Source of the DNA: Limnothrix sp. CACIAM 69d
GTDB taxonomy: Bacteria > Cyanobacteriota > Cyanobacteriia > CACIAM-69d
Direction: 5' to 3'
DNA: 64,000 nucleotides
NCBI GenBank assembly: GCA_001913845.2
Contig: MKGP02000097.1
Location: forward strand, 1-64,000
Position numbers and translations under genes: made by a program. The notes beneath the pieces were generated by a model. That model saw only the letters and a list, made by a program, of their open reading frames with translations. It had not been told where the DNA came from and did not search any database. This document shows positions 55,162 through 64,000 of the stretch, piece after piece. Numbering within the stretch: position 1 is the stretch's first letter; each line of letters starts with the position of its first letter.

Positions 55162-55336
55162 ACGCACAATCCATCCGGGATTTCATGCACCATGTTGGCT
55201 CCTTGGGGGGAAACTGCCCACCCCCAGACCCAAACAGGATTCAGGTTTCCCTTCCCTCATCAACAACCCACCCGCTGGCGAGCTGGCGGGATGAGGATGG
55301 GTTTCTACAGCCCCGCCTTCCTATAATCTAGGGAGC

Positions 55337-58300
55337 ATGACCAACCTTACCGAGCCAGCCGATCGCTCTATGAGTTCGACCATCCATTCGCTCGATCGAG
55401 AAGTTGCCGCAGCCTCGGCATCAGACTTGTTTTTGCGGCATCGTCTCAAGGTGATGGAAGACCTGTGGCGGCAGGTGTTGCAACAGGAGTGCGGTCAGGA
55501 ATTGGTATCCCTGCTAGATCGACTGTTGGATCTCTGCGCGCCGGACGGCCAAGCCGCTGATTTTTGCGAAGCTGATGTTTTGAAGCTGGTTGAAAACCTA
55601 GACCTTAATTCGGCAATTCGGGCTGCGCGTGCCTTTGCCCTTTATTTTCAACTGATTAATATCGTTGAGCAACATTACGAACAACGCGATCAACAACGGC
55701 AATACGAAACCGCCAGCAGTCAACCCATTTCGACGAAGCTTTTTAGCAACCATAGCCCCTTTGACAATCCTGAATCGAAGGGCGGAATTGAAGCAAAGGT
55801 GCTGGAGCGAAGCATTCCTAAACCGGATCAGATTCCGGATAATTGCGGGACGTTCTATTGGCTATTTCCCTATTTGCAGCAACTGAATGTGCCACCTCGG
55901 CAAATTCAAAAGTTAATTGATCAATTGGATATTCAGTTGGTCTTTACGGCTCACCCAACGGAAATTGTGCGCCACACGATTCGCGACAAACAGCGGCGGT
56001 TGGTGAAAATTTTGCGGGAGCTGGATTTGGTGGAGGAAGATTTGCGCGATCGGGGATTAAGCACCTCGATCGAGGCCCAAACTTTGCGCCAAAAACTCAC
56101 AGAAGAAATTCGCCTTTGGTGGCGCACCGATGAATTACACCAATTCAAGCCAACGGTGCTCGATGAGGTGGACTACGCCTTGCACTATTTTGAAGAAGTG
56201 CTGTTTGAGGTGATTCCCCAGCTCTATCACCGGTTCGATCGGGCCTTGAAGTCGTCATTTCCGGGCCTGACTCCGCCCCGTTTCGATTTTTGTCGGTTTG
56301 GATCTTGGGTGGGTTCCGATCGCGATGGCAACCCTTCCGTCACGCCAGAAGTGACCTGGAAAACCGCTTGCTATCAGCGCAACTTGGTGCTGAAAAAATA
56401 TCTGCAATCGGTGAAAAGTCTCAGCAGTTTGTTGAGCCTTTCTTTGCACTGGAGCGATGTGCTGCCGGAGCTGCTGGAATCCTTGGAACAGGAGCAGGCT
56501 CGACTGCCGGATATTTACGAAAAATATGCGGTGCGTTTCCGCCAAGAACCCTATCGCCTGAAGCTGGCTTACATTGAACAGCGGTTGATGAACACCCTGG
56601 CGCGATCGAACCGGCTCTATGAAGGAGATGAATTGCACTCGGATATGTTGGAAAACAATCCGGTCAGCATCTATCGATCGGGGACGGAATTTTTGGCGGA
56701 ATTGAATCTCATTCGGCGCAGTTTGCAACAAACGGGCTTAGTTTGCTCGGATTTGGAAGATCTGATCTGTCGGGTGGAAATTTTTGGGTTTAGTTTGGCC
56801 CATTTGGATATTCGCCAAGAGAGCAGCCGTCACTCGGCTGCGATCGATGAAATCACGGAATATTTGCAACTGTTGCCCAAGCCCTATCGGGAAATGGACG
56901 AGGCAGAACGAACGGCCTGGCTGGTGCAAGAATTAAGCACCCGTCGTCCTTTGATTCCGGCGGAGTTGCCCTTTTCCGACAAAACCCGCGAGGCGATCGA
57001 AACCCTGCGGGTGGTGCGACAGCTACAGCACGAGTTTGGCCCCGGAGTCTGCCAAACCTACATCATCAGCATGAGCCACAACGCCAGCGATCTGCTGGAG
57101 GTGTTGTTGCTGGCCAAGGAAGCGGGCCTCTATGACCCCGCCACCGGATCAGGAACCCTGCGCGTTGTGCCGCTGTTTGAGACGGTGGAAGATTTGAAAT
57201 GTGCGCCGTCGGTGATGGAGGGGCTGTTCTCCATGCGGCTCTACCGCGCATTGTTGGCAGGGGGCTACGATCGCCTCGATGCTGTTTTGGAAGCGGCCAC
57301 CGAAGGGCAAACGGGCGCAGAATTCGCCAAAATGCGCCCCCACACCCCCACCAGCAATCAGCAAGAGGTGATGCTCGGTTATTCGGACAGTAACAAGGAT
57401 TCGGGCTTCCTCAGCAGTAATTGGGAAATTCACAAGGCCCAAAAGGCGCTGCAAGGGGTGGCCGATCGCTTTGGGGTGGCCCTCAAGATTTTCCATGGGC
57501 GGGGTGGATCCGTGGGGCGTGGCGGTGGCCCAGCTTACGAAGCTATCTTGGCCCAACCGGGCCGCAGTATCCAAGGCCGGATCAAAATCACGGAGCAAGG
57601 GGAAGTACTGGCTTCCAAATATTCCTTGCCCGAGTTGGCGCTCTATAACCTGGAGAAGGTGGCCGCCGCCACGATTCAATCAAGCCTGCTGGGCACGGGG
57701 TTTGATGACATCGAGGCTTGGAATGAGATTGTGGAGTCCCTGTCGGCGCGATCGCGGGAACATTACCGATCGCTGATTTACGAACAACCGGATTTCATTG
57801 ACTTTTTCCATGAGGTCACCCCGATCGAGGAAATTAGTCAATTGCAAATCTCTTCGCGGCCGGCCCGCCGGGGCGGCAAGAAAGATCTCAGCAGCCTGCG
57901 GGCCATTCCCTGGGTGTTTAGCTGGACCCAAAGCCGCTTCCTGTTGCCCGCTTGGTATGGGGTGGGCACGGCCCTGCAAGACTTTGTGGATCAGGAGCCG
58001 GAAGAACACCTGAAGCTGCTGCAATATTTCTACTTCAAGTGGCCGTTCTTCAAGATGGCAATCTCGAAGGTGGAAATGACCCTGGCGAAGGTGGATCTGC
58101 AAATTGCCCGCCACTACACCAATGAGTTGACTCAGCCGGCCAACCGAGACCGGTTTGAGGCGCTGTTTGAGCAAATTGCCCATGAGTACATGACGACTCG
58201 GGATCTGGTGCTGAAAATTACGGGCCACGATCGCCTGTTGGATGGAGACCCGGCATTGCAGCGATCGGTGCAGTTGCGCAACGGCACAATCGTGCCCCTC

Positions 58301-58456
58301 GGTTTCCTGCAAGCGTCGTTGCTCAAGCGGTTACGCCAACACAAACAACAGTCAGCGACTGGCATGGCGCGATCGCGCTATAGCCGCAGCGAGCTGTTGC
58401 GCGGGGCCCTGCTGACCATTAACGGAATTGCGGCCGGAATGCGGAACACCGGCTGA
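55337..58456 (+). CDS. ppc: Phosphoenolpyruvate carboxylase
   Basis: Anaplerotic fixation of bicarbonate onto PEP to oxaloacetate. 1039 residues, usual for cyanobacteria. Catalytic His in [13 protein letters not shown], second catalytic region [25 protein letters not shown], and the C-terminal GMRNTG (equivalent of QNTG). ATG 55337 is the first start, but TATAAT (55322-55327) lies only 9 nt before it. If that is the -10 box, translation may start at ATG 55370 ([11 protein letters not shown]). No N-terminal plant-type Ser phosphorylation motif seen. Confidence 0.96.
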   Translation: MTNLTEPADRSMSSTIHSLDREVAAASASDLFLRHRLKVMEDLWRQVLQQECGQELVSLLDRLLDLCAPDGQAADFCEADVLKLVENLDLNSAIRAARAFALYFQLINIVEQHYEQRDQQRQYETASSQPISTKLFSNHSPFDNPESKGGIEAKVLERSIPKPDQIPDNCGTFYWLFPYLQQLNVPPRQIQKLIDQLDIQLVFTAHPTEIVRHTIRDKQRRLVKILRELDLVEEDLRDRGLSTSIEAQTLRQKLTEEIRLWWRTDELHQFKPTVLDEVDYALHYFEEVLFEVIPQLYHRFDRALKSSFPGLTPPRFDFCRFGSWVGSDRDGNPSVTPEVTWKTACYQRNLVLKKYLQSVKSLSSLLSLSLHWSDVLPELLESLEQEQARLPDIYEKYAVRFRQEPYRLKLAYIEQRLMNTLARSNRLYEGDELHSDMLENNPVSIYRSGTEFLAELNLIRRSLQQTGLVCSDLEDLICRVEIFGFSLAHLDIRQESSRHSAAIDEITEYLQLLPKPYREMDEAERTAWLVQELSTRRPLIPAELPFSDKTREAIETLRVVRQLQHEFGPGVCQTYIISMSHNASDLLEVLLLAKEAGLYDPATGSGTLRVVPLFETVEDLKCAPSVMEGLFSMRLYRALLAGGYDRLDAVLEAATEGQTGAEFAKMRPHTPTSNQQEVMLGYSDSNKDSGFLSSNWEIHKAQKALQGVADRFGVALKIFHGRGGSVGRGGGPAYEAILAQPGRSIQGRIKITEQGEVLASKYSLPELALYNLEKVAAATIQSSLLGTGFDDIEAWNEIVESLSARSREHYRSLIYEQPDFIDFFHEVTPIEEISQLQISSRPARRGGKKDLSSLRAIPWVFSWTQSRFLLPAWYGVGTALQDFVDQEPEEHLKLLQYFYFKWPFFKMAISKVEMTLAKVDLQIARHYTNELTQPANRDRFEALFEQIAHEYMTTRDLVLKITGHDRLLDGDPALQRSVQLRNGTIVPLGFLQASLLKRLRQHKQQSATGMARSRYSRSELLRGALLTINGIAAGMRNTG

Positions 58457-58518
58457 TCGCGGTGGCTCACTGGGGTGCTGGTCCCGATGTGTCTTGGTGT
58501 AATGGGGGCTGAATGGAG

Positions 58519-58550
58519 GGGCGATCGACCGACGGGGCGATCGCCCTTTT
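58519..58550 (+). terminator. Likely Rho-independent terminator after ppc
   Basis: GGGCGATCG (58519-58527) / CGATCGCCC (58538-58546) with a 10-nt loop, then TTTT. The stem is formed from HIP1-like sequences. 63 bp after the ppc stop. Confidence 0.5.
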
Positions 58551-58649
58551 GGTGTCTGAAGGCGGGCTGGAACCTGGACTAGGCCACAAGCGATCGAGAA
58601 ACTAGATACAATCCTTCATAAATCTTGAACACCACCGCGATCGCATCCT

Positions 58650-58913
58650 ATGGCTGCCAACGTTGAAATTTATCTCTGGACAACTTGCCCCTTTTGCATT
58701 CGGGCCAAGCGATTGCTCGACCGCAAAGGTGTGAAATATACGGAATATGTCCTAGATGGCGATGAGCCAGGGCGGGCCAAGATGGCGGAACGGGCCAATG
58801 GTCGGCGATCGGTTCCCCAAATTTTTATCAATAACCAGCATGTGGGCGGCTGTGATGATATCCACGCCCTGGAGCAGGAAGGCAAGCTAGATGAGTTGCT
58901 GGCTGCTTCTTAA
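58650..58913 (+). CDS. grxC: Glutaredoxin 3-type
   Basis: 87-residue thiol-disulfide oxidoreductase using glutathione. Active site TTCPFCIRAKRLL (CPFC), cis-Pro in RRSVPQIFINNQHVGGCDDI, GSH-binding Gly-Gly-Cys-Asp-Asp. Full length for GrxC. Convergent with sucD, 32 bp apart. Confidence 0.95.
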   Translation: MAANVEIYLWTTCPFCIRAKRLLDRKGVKYTEYVLDGDEPGRAKMAERANGRRSVPQIFINNQHVGGCDDIHALEQEGKLDELLAAS

Positions 58914-58945
58914 GGTTGGCCGCAGAGCAGATCTAACTCAACTGG

Positions 58946-59863
58946 TTATCCCTTAGCGCTAGGGGCCTTGGCTTTGGTGTTCAGGGCCCTTTGCAATAGC
59001 TCGGGAATTTTGGAGGGACGATCGGCCACTCTCACCTTGGCAGCCTTGAGGGCGGCGACCTTGGTAGCCACATCGGTTTTGCCCCGTTTGCCCAACTCCG
59101 TGCGCGAGGCCACGATCTGGTTGGCATGGCCGATCGAGCGGTTCACGGGGGCAAAGTGTCCGGCAATGTAGGCAATGACGGGTTTATCGATCGTTTCGGC
59201 AATGTAACGCGCGGCCCGCAGTTCCCCATCGCCGCTGACTTCGCCCAGCAGCACGATGGCCTCGGTGCGATCGTCCTCATCCAGCATTTGCAGCCACTGT
59301 AGCAACGACGATCCCACCACGCGATCGGCCCCAATGCAAGCGGCGATCGATTGGCCAAACCCAGCCCGCGTCAGTTGCAGCGCCACCTCATAGGCCAGGG
59401 TGCTGCATCGGCTGACAATCCCGATCGACCCCGGTTGATAGCATTCGGCCGGGTGCATTCCCAACAACACCTGTCCCGGCACAATAATTCCCGGGCAATT
59501 GGGGCCGAGCACCAACGTATCGGTGGCCTCTGCCCGTCGCACCAGGCGCACCATATCCAACGGCGGCACACCGGCCGACACCATCACCACCTGGCGAATG
59601 CCGGCCGCGATCGCCTCCAAGGCCGCATCCACCGCCGCATAGGCTGGCGAAAAAACAATCACCACATCGATCGGCCCCACCGTGGCGATCGCCTCTTCTA
59701 CCAAATCAAAAACGGGAATTTCATTGATCGATCGGCCCCCTTCGCCGGGGCTGACACCCGCCAGCACCTGTGTGCCATAGTCCCGCATCAGTGGCACATG
59801 GGCGATCGCCAGCGGTTCGGCAATCCCGCAAATCAAAACCTTGGTGTTGGGTGTCAGTCTCAT
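58946..59863 (-). CDS. sucD: Succinate-CoA ligase, alpha subunit
   Basis: CoA-binding and phospho-histidine subunit partnering SucC (8196-9539). 305 residues from MRLTPNTKVLICG (ATG 59863, GGGAGC about 9 nt upstream); the longer frame to 59923 adds an unlikely N-terminus. Rossmann CoA-binding half (YGTQVLAGVSPGEGG), NCPGIIVPGQ, ligase half with VRNIVLLGEVSGDGE-like IVLLGEVSGDGEL, and the active-site His in RSIGHANQIVASR. Sequence around it departs from the usual GHAGA (IGHAN), worth noting. Located 86 bp downstream of the hpsL-like gene on the same strand. Confidence 0.92.
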   Translation of the reverse strand: MRLTPNTKVLICGIAEPLAIAHVPLMRDYGTQVLAGVSPGEGGRSINEIPVFDLVEEAIATVGPIDVVIVFSPAYAAVDAALEAIAAGIRQVVMVSAGVPPLDMVRLVRRAEATDTLVLGPNCPGIIVPGQVLLGMHPAECYQPGSIGIVSRCSTLAYEVALQLTRAGFGQSIAACIGADRVVGSSLLQWLQMLDEDDRTEAIVLLGEVSGDGELRAARYIAETIDKPVIAYIAGHFAPVNRSIGHANQIVASRTELGKRGKTDVATKVAALKAAKVRVADRPSKIPELLQRALNTKAKAPSAKG

Positions 59864-59949
59864 CCACAAAGCTCCCTGACGCTCCTGATGATTCGTTGAT
59901 TCAATCCCACAAGACTGGCACAAAAATAGCGAGATGCTAAAACCAGATG

Positions 59950-61695
59950 CTAACCGGGAGCGGCCTTGGCGGTTCCCCGGCGGCTGGTTCCATTATTGGC
60001 TGATTCCTCCAAATCATCGGTTAAATCTGCCTCTAAGTCTTCTGAATCGTCCTCGGCTTCCAAGAGTCGTTGCTTGCGATCGGCGCGATCGATCTCGGGC
60101 AATCGCAACAGCACCCCGACTGCATACCAGTAATAAACCGCCACTGGATCCACATCCAACGGGTAGTAATAGGTTTGATAACTGATGAACAGCACAAACA
60201 CCCAATAGCTGGCTCCGATGCCGCGCAGATTTTTTTCCTTGACCGATCGATAGGCCTTAAACGTGGTGATGGTAATCACCGTGACGAAGGCCAAAAACGC
60301 CGCGATGCCCGGAAAACCCACCTCCCACATCACCTTGGGAAACCAGGTTTCAATCAAGGTTGTGCGACCAAAAACCCGCGCTGAATTAGTGGCTCGGCCT
60401 AAGCCCGCTCCAAAGGGATTGTTTTGGGCTTTTTTAAGCACAAATCCAAACTGTTCCCCAATGAATTCATCGGCCGGAGAAGCGGCCCAACGACTGGTGA
60501 AACTATCAATCCGCTCTTGCAACACATCAGGGAATAAAACCGCAGCTCCACCCAACAGCAACACCAAACCGAGGGCGATCGGCAAAAAGCGTTTTAAGTT
60601 GGTGACTTGCCCCGTTAAAACCAACAGAATCACCGTCACCACTGGCACGAGCGCCAAGGCAATTCGCTGGCCTGAAATCACCGCATTCATGAAGATGCCA
60701 CCCATGGCTCCCAAGCCAATCAACCGCCACAGGGGAGATGGGTCATTAAAAGCCGTCGTATAGGTAAAAAAGGCATTGGAAATTAGGAACCAAGCCCACT
60801 GCCAAGGAGCCACAAAGGTTCCCGGTAGTCGCACCATGTTTTGCGACGGACTCCACACCAAGGAGCCACCCACAAAACAACGAGCATCGATCGAAGCCTT
60901 AAACAATCCCGATCCTTCCAAGTGGTCAGTGCCCGCACAGCGCCCCGTCAGCAGAAAGTAATATTGCACATAGGCTAATGCACAACAAACAATGGCCAGA
61001 ACTGATGTAATTCGCGTGGCAAAGAGCAATTCTTTTTTGCTACGAATCAGGTGATAGGTGCAGAAAATAATGGGAATATAACCCATGAAAACCTTGAAGC
61101 CCAAAATTCCCAAGGCCAGGGGAGATTTGTCATCGGGGAAGGGCTTTTTAAGCTGCTGCATTCCATTCACAGACAGCAGCGTCATCACGGAGCAAGTTAA
61201 CAGAATCAGGAGCGTGGGTTGCAGGGCTTTGGAGGCCCAAAACGGGATTCGCATTTGCCGACACGATCGCCAAATGCCAATCAAAGCAGGTAAATAAATG
61301 CCGTCTTTGGCCAATTGCAACACCACACTGCCACCCAAGGCGTAGGTAACCGTGCCGCTGAGGGGCAAATACATTAAAAAGCCCCAAAAAGCCTGGCGCG
61401 GATATTTCAAAGATAGGGACAAAACCGGAATGGCCGCACCGGCCACTACGCCCATTTTGGGATCAACGGCAACGGCGGCGATCGCCCCTAAAATCACCCC
61501 CACAATGAGGGACGGCGTGAGGGATTGAATAAAGGCTTGGCGAGCTTTGGCTTGTTCCCGCTGGCGCTTTTTCAGCTCCTTGGGATCAACCTTAACCTTG
61601 GTGTTTTTTCGCTTCTGATTGCGTTTTTTCTTGGTTTTGGTGTTGCGTTTTTTGGCTTTTGTGGGGCGGGCTTTGGCTTTGCGAGCGACGGCCAT
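59950..61695 (-). CDS. hpsL: HpsL-like O-antigen-ligase-fold membrane protein
   Basis: 581 residues. A very basic N-terminal tail (Lys/Arg in about 35 of the first 55 positions) precedes 10-12 membrane helices (about 60-530) and an acidic C-terminal tail (LLEAEDDSEDLEADLTDDLEE region). Conserved parts YPRQAFWGFLMYLPLSGTVTYALGG, LAKDGIYLPALIG and the Wzy/WaaL-like loop FGAGLGRATNSAR match what I recall of hormogonium polysaccharide protein HpsL, a putative polymerase/ligase of exopolysaccharide needed for gliding in filamentous cyanobacteria. The type IV pilus genes in the same window fit a motile lifestyle, though distance is large. Symbol tentative. Confidence 0.7.
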   Translation of the reverse strand: MAVARKAKARPTKAKKRNTKTKKKRNQKRKNTKVKVDPKELKKRQREQAKARQAFIQSLTPSLIVGVILGAIAAVAVDPKMGVVAGAAIPVLSLSLKYPRQAFWGFLMYLPLSGTVTYALGGSVVLQLAKDGIYLPALIGIWRSCRQMRIPFWASKALQPTLLILLTCSVMTLLSVNGMQQLKKPFPDDKSPLALGILGFKVFMGYIPIIFCTYHLIRSKKELLFATRITSVLAIVCCALAYVQYYFLLTGRCAGTDHLEGSGLFKASIDARCFVGGSLVWSPSQNMVRLPGTFVAPWQWAWFLISNAFFTYTTAFNDPSPLWRLIGLGAMGGIFMNAVISGQRIALALVPVVTVILLVLTGQVTNLKRFLPIALGLVLLLGGAAVLFPDVLQERIDSFTSRWAASPADEFIGEQFGFVLKKAQNNPFGAGLGRATNSARVFGRTTLIETWFPKVMWEVGFPGIAAFLAFVTVITITTFKAYRSVKEKNLRGIGASYWVFVLFISYQTYYYPLDVDPVAVYYWYAVGVLLRLPEIDRADRKQRLLEAEDDSEDLEADLTDDLEESANNGTSRRGTAKAAPG

Positions 61696-62024
61696 AGACG
61701 GGGGTGGGGAGAGTGAGGGGCGGCGGCGTAGGTTGCGGACGGGGCGGCGAACTGGCCCGATCGACTAGGAATCGACTAGGAATCGTTTGCCATTGTATTT
61801 CGCGAATTCCGGGATGGTTTCGGGGCAGTCCCGATCGCCCGCGGCCGGTTTGAGGTGTTTGGGTCTCTTGGGTTGCCCAGTTGTTCAATGGCCTGGTTCA
61901 CTGGATTTGTTCGCATTGAGTCGATCGCCCAATCGATCGCCCAATCGATCGCCAGGTTGGTGAACTTGCCCGATCGATTACTTCATCGACAATTCAAGTT
62001 CTTTGCAATTTCCTCCCGCTCGCC
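61696..62024. other. Divergent spacer with 12-bp tandem repeat
   Basis: About 61921-61952 carries three near copies of GATCGCCCAATC. Promoters for the hpsL-like gene and miaE should lie here; no gene seen. Confidence 0.45.
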
Positions 62025-62648
62025 ATGTCTTCCCCTTCCCTGCCGCCGCCGGCCGTTTCTGAGTTGCCCTCGGTGCGTTTTTTGCAGCAGCCCACCTCCC
62101 AAGCTTGGGTGAACCAGGCGATCGCCCATTTGGATGAAGTGTTAATTGACCATGCCCACTGCGAGCGGAAGGCGGCCGGGGTGGCCTTGCAACTGATGGG
62201 CCAATACCCCACAAAAACGCTGCTGGTGCGCAAGCTCACCGCGATTGCCCAGGAAGAGCTGGAGCATTTTGAGCAGGTGAACCAATGGCTCGATCGCCTG
62301 GGAATTGCCCCTCGGGCCTTGGCAGCTCCGCCCTATGGGGCCACCCTGCGATCGCAAATTCGCCGCCAGGAACCCGGTCGCCTGCTGGATTCCCTGCTGG
62401 TGGCGGGGCTAATCGAAGCCCGCAGCCATGAACGACTGGGCCTGTTGGCGCAACATTGCCCTAACCCGAAGTTGGCGGCCTTCTATCGCAGCCTAATGGC
62501 TTCCGAGGCTCGACATTACGGGATTTATTGGGTTTTGGCGGATACCTACTACGATCGCCCGGTGGTGATGGAACGGCTGGCGGAGTTGGCGGCGATCGAA
62601 AGCAATGTTTTGGCGACGCTGCATCCCCAAGCACGGGTTCACAGCTAA
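62025..62648 (+). CDS. miaE: tRNA-(ms2io6A37) hydroxylase MiaE
   Basis: Non-heme diiron monooxygenase hydroxylating the isopentenyl group of A37 in tRNA. 207 residues of ferritin-like helices. Iron ligands in DHAHCERKAAG, AQEELEHFEQV, GLIEARSHERL and ASEARHYGIYW (ExxH pairs). Start ATG 62025. Monocistronic. Confidence 0.94.
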   Translation: MSSPSLPPPAVSELPSVRFLQQPTSQAWVNQAIAHLDEVLIDHAHCERKAAGVALQLMGQYPTKTLLVRKLTAIAQEELEHFEQVNQWLDRLGIAPRALAAPPYGATLRSQIRRQEPGRLLDSLLVAGLIEARSHERLGLLAQHCPNPKLAAFYRSLMASEARHYGIYWVLADTYYDRPVVMERLAELAAIESNVLATLHPQARVHS

Positions 62649-62769
62649 GGCGAGTTTTTAGATCCCTGCGATCGACCTGCGATCGGCCAAAAATCCTTGA
62701 AACCCTTATTTTGGAAGGATATCTGAAGCATGTCTTTTGGTAGAGGGCAATCATGAGCAGTCGTGGGGG

Positions 62770-62789
62770 CAAGGGGCTTAAGCCCCTTG
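62770..62789. repeat. 20-bp palindromic dispersed repeat, copy 3
   Basis: CAAGGGGCTTAAGCCCCTTG, identical to copies at 37203 and 39249. Context GGGGG before and TCTGTGTCAGTTGATGAGA after; the GTTGATGAGA also follows copy 1. Confidence 0.9.
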
Positions 62790-62891
62790 TCTGTGTCAGT
62801 TGATGAGACCCGCAAGGTCACCTTACCTACGATGGCTTGAACGGGAAAATCAGCTATGTTAAGGGGCCAGAGAAGAGCCGGAATCATCACC

Positions 62892-63143
62892 ATGAGCCAA
62901 ATCACGAATTCCCTGGATCCCCAGTCGATCGACTGTAAAACCGCCTGTGTCAATGGTTGTGTTTTGGGTGACCAATGCCCAAATCAGGAATTTGCCAAGG
63001 CTGCAACCCAATTTATTTGGGATACGCCGCTGGACAAGCTAAACGAAATTGCGGCCGCCCGATTCACTAAGCCCTTTGAATCGCAACTGCAACCGATCGA
63101 CCTGAATCAAATCGACCTAGAGCAAATGGATTCAGAATCCTAG
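62892..63143 (+). CDS. Conserved small Cys-rich hypothetical protein, 83 residues
   Basis: From ATG 62892: MSQITNSLDPQSIDCKTACVNGCVLGDQCPNQEF with four Cys (C-x3-C-x3-C-x5-C), then a helix (ATQFIWDTPLDKLNEIAAARF) and an acidic tail. The Cys pattern could bind a metal or be redox-active. It looks like a family I have seen in cyanobacteria, but I cannot name it. An ATG at 62856 would add 12 basic residues and is less likely. Confidence 0.65.
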   Translation: MSQITNSLDPQSIDCKTACVNGCVLGDQCPNQEFAKAATQFIWDTPLDKLNEIAAARFTKPFESQLQPIDLNQIDLEQMDSES

Positions 63144-63459
63144 GGACGATCACCCAGCCGTTGTCTAGCGATCGCCCAGCCGTTGTCTGGTGACTGCCTG
63201 GCGATCGTTTGGTGATGGGTGAACCCGGGGAACCGGCCCGTTTGAGCGGGCCGCCCAATGTCAGAATATCCATGGTCAGGAATTTGACGATTGGGACTTT
63301 GATCGATCGCGAAACTCCGAAAACTGGTTTGGGTGGTTTGCTAAGCAGGCTCGTTGAGCAAGCGCTCCCAATTGCGATCGGGTGTTTCCTCCGTCAGTGG
63401 CTTCCGTGGGTGGCCACCCTGGCCCAGGACGAATTGTTTAGAGAAAGTTGGGAAAAGTC
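63144..63459. other. Spacer with a short direct repeat, no gene
   Basis: CCAGCCGTTGTCT occurs twice (about 63151 and 63177), separated by AGCGATCGC. An open frame crosses this region into the next gene in the wrong register and is rejected. Confidence 0.45.
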
Positions 63460-64000
63460 GTGGGTTTCAAAGTCGGTCTGTTGGGTCTCGGAACCGTTGG
63501 AGCGGGTGTGGCGCAGATTTTGCTGGACGCGACCGGCCGCAGCCCGCTCCTGCAATCGTTGGAACTCTATCGGGTGGGGGCCCGATCGCTTGATAAGCCC
63601 CGGCCGGTGGAAATTCCCCGCGAACAGCTCACAACCGATTTGCAATCGATCGTCACCGATCCCAATGTGGATATTGTGGTGGAGGTGATTGGCGGACTGG
63701 AACCGGCGCGATCGCTGATGTTGGAAGCCATCCGCCACGGAAAACATGTGGTGACCGCCAACAAAGCCGCGATCGCCCGCTTTGGCCCAGAGCTATTTGA
63801 TGCGGCCAAGGAAGCGGGGGTTTATTTGATGCTGGAAGCGGCCGTGGGCGGTGGCATCCCAATCATTCAACCCCTGAAACAATCCTTGGGGGGCGATCGC
63901 CTTAATGGCATCACCGGCATCATCAACGGCACCACCAACTACATCCTGTCGCGGATGACCGCCGAAGGAGCCGACTTTGGCGATGTGCTCGCCGATGCCC
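63460..64000 (+). CDS. hom: Homoserine dehydrogenase, 3' end outside window
   Basis: NAD(P)H-dependent step of Thr/Met synthesis from aspartate semialdehyde. GTG 63460 opens VGFKVGLLGLGTVGAGVAQ, the dinucleotide-binding GxGxxG loop. The family follows: DIVVEVIGGLEPA, GKHVVTANKAAIA, EAAVGGGIPII and ITGIINGTTNYILSRM (catalytic region). 180 codons are present and the frame runs off the window, so the substrate-binding end and the ACT domain are not visible. GGGAAAAG precedes the start. Confidence 0.95.
   Translation, partial: MGFKVGLLGLGTVGAGVAQILLDATGRSPLLQSLELYRVGARSLDKPRPVEIPREQLTTDLQSIVTDPNVDIVVEVIGGLEPARSLMLEAIRHGKHVVTANKAAIARFGPELFDAAKEAGVYLMLEAAVGGGIPIIQPLKQSLGGDRLNGITGIINGTTNYILSRMTAEGADFGDVLADA

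Noticed and set aside
55322-55327. TATAAT as the ppc promoter
   Set aside because: Only 9 nt from the first ATG and without a good -35 box; kept as a remark in the ppc entry, not as a feature.
63209-63688. Frame of 159 codons
   Set aside because: It overlaps the homoserine dehydrogenase start in the wrong register; the real gene begins at GTG 63460.

Overview
The window looks like chromosomal DNA of a filamentous cyanobacterium. The palindrome GCGATCGC (HIP1) is scattered throughout, and the base composition is GC-rich by eye. The gene set is typically cyanobacterial: pilB-pilT-pilC next to grpE-dnaK-dnaJ, hemL for C5 tetrapyrrole synthesis, cyanobacterial PEP carboxylase, an HpsL-like polysaccharide polymerase, DUF928 and Uma2 families. 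A Limnothrix/Pseudanabaenales relative is my best guess. It rests mainly on the cyanobactin genes (the prenyltransferase LimF was reported from a Limnothrix strain) and is inference only.

Layout. 1-3 kb: a tetratricopeptide protein with near-identical repeats, a REP-associated tyrosine transposase (RAYT) set among four REP-like inverted pairs, a frameshifted helix-turn-helix gene and a Uma2 nuclease. 3-10 kb: an adenylate cyclase with a degenerate receiver, a transglutaminase-fold membrane protein lacking the catalytic Cys, a HAD phosphatase whose stop codon lies inside tRNA-Ala(CGC), and sucC. 10.5-18.1 kb: a compact cyanobactin (ribosomal cyclic peptide) island. 18-30 kb: pilB-T-C on the minus strand, then grpE-dnaK-dnaJ-tusA-like-rsgA on the plus strand. 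30-46 kb: housekeeping genes (pyrH-frr, bcp, larB, hisS, aroQ, hemL), two pentapeptide-repeat proteins, a vapBC-like pair and two small proteins of 46 and 55 residues. 46-64 kb: tRNA-Arg(CCG), an acetyltransferase, a hybrid histidine kinase and a diguanylate cyclase, a deoxyhypusine-synthase-like enzyme, DUF928, ppc, glutaredoxin, sucD, an HpsL-like gene, miaE and the start of homoserine dehydrogenase.

The most interesting system is the cyanobactin island. A 53-residue precursor (leader MKKDLKALMPQ..APVQRET, tail FAGDDAE preceded by Pro) is followed by a PatF/LynF/TruF-family prenyltransferase, a PatA-like protease, PatB- and PatC-like small proteins and a PatG-like macrocyclase with the long Asp-His insertion. 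There is no YcaO heterocyclase (PatD) and no oxidase domain. The predicted product is therefore an azoline-free, head-to-tail cyclised peptide ending in ..GFGVMIP, possibly prenylated. A Y1 (HUH) transposase on the opposite strand separates the precursor from the rest. The precursor lies between two identical 111-bp direct repeats derived from that transposase's 3' end. The whole island is bracketed by related IS5-like 5'-end remnants in the same orientation, which points to a mobile history.

Small-scale repeats are frequent elsewhere: a nine-copy 15-bp minisatellite, a 20-bp palindrome found three times, and several strong hairpin terminators.
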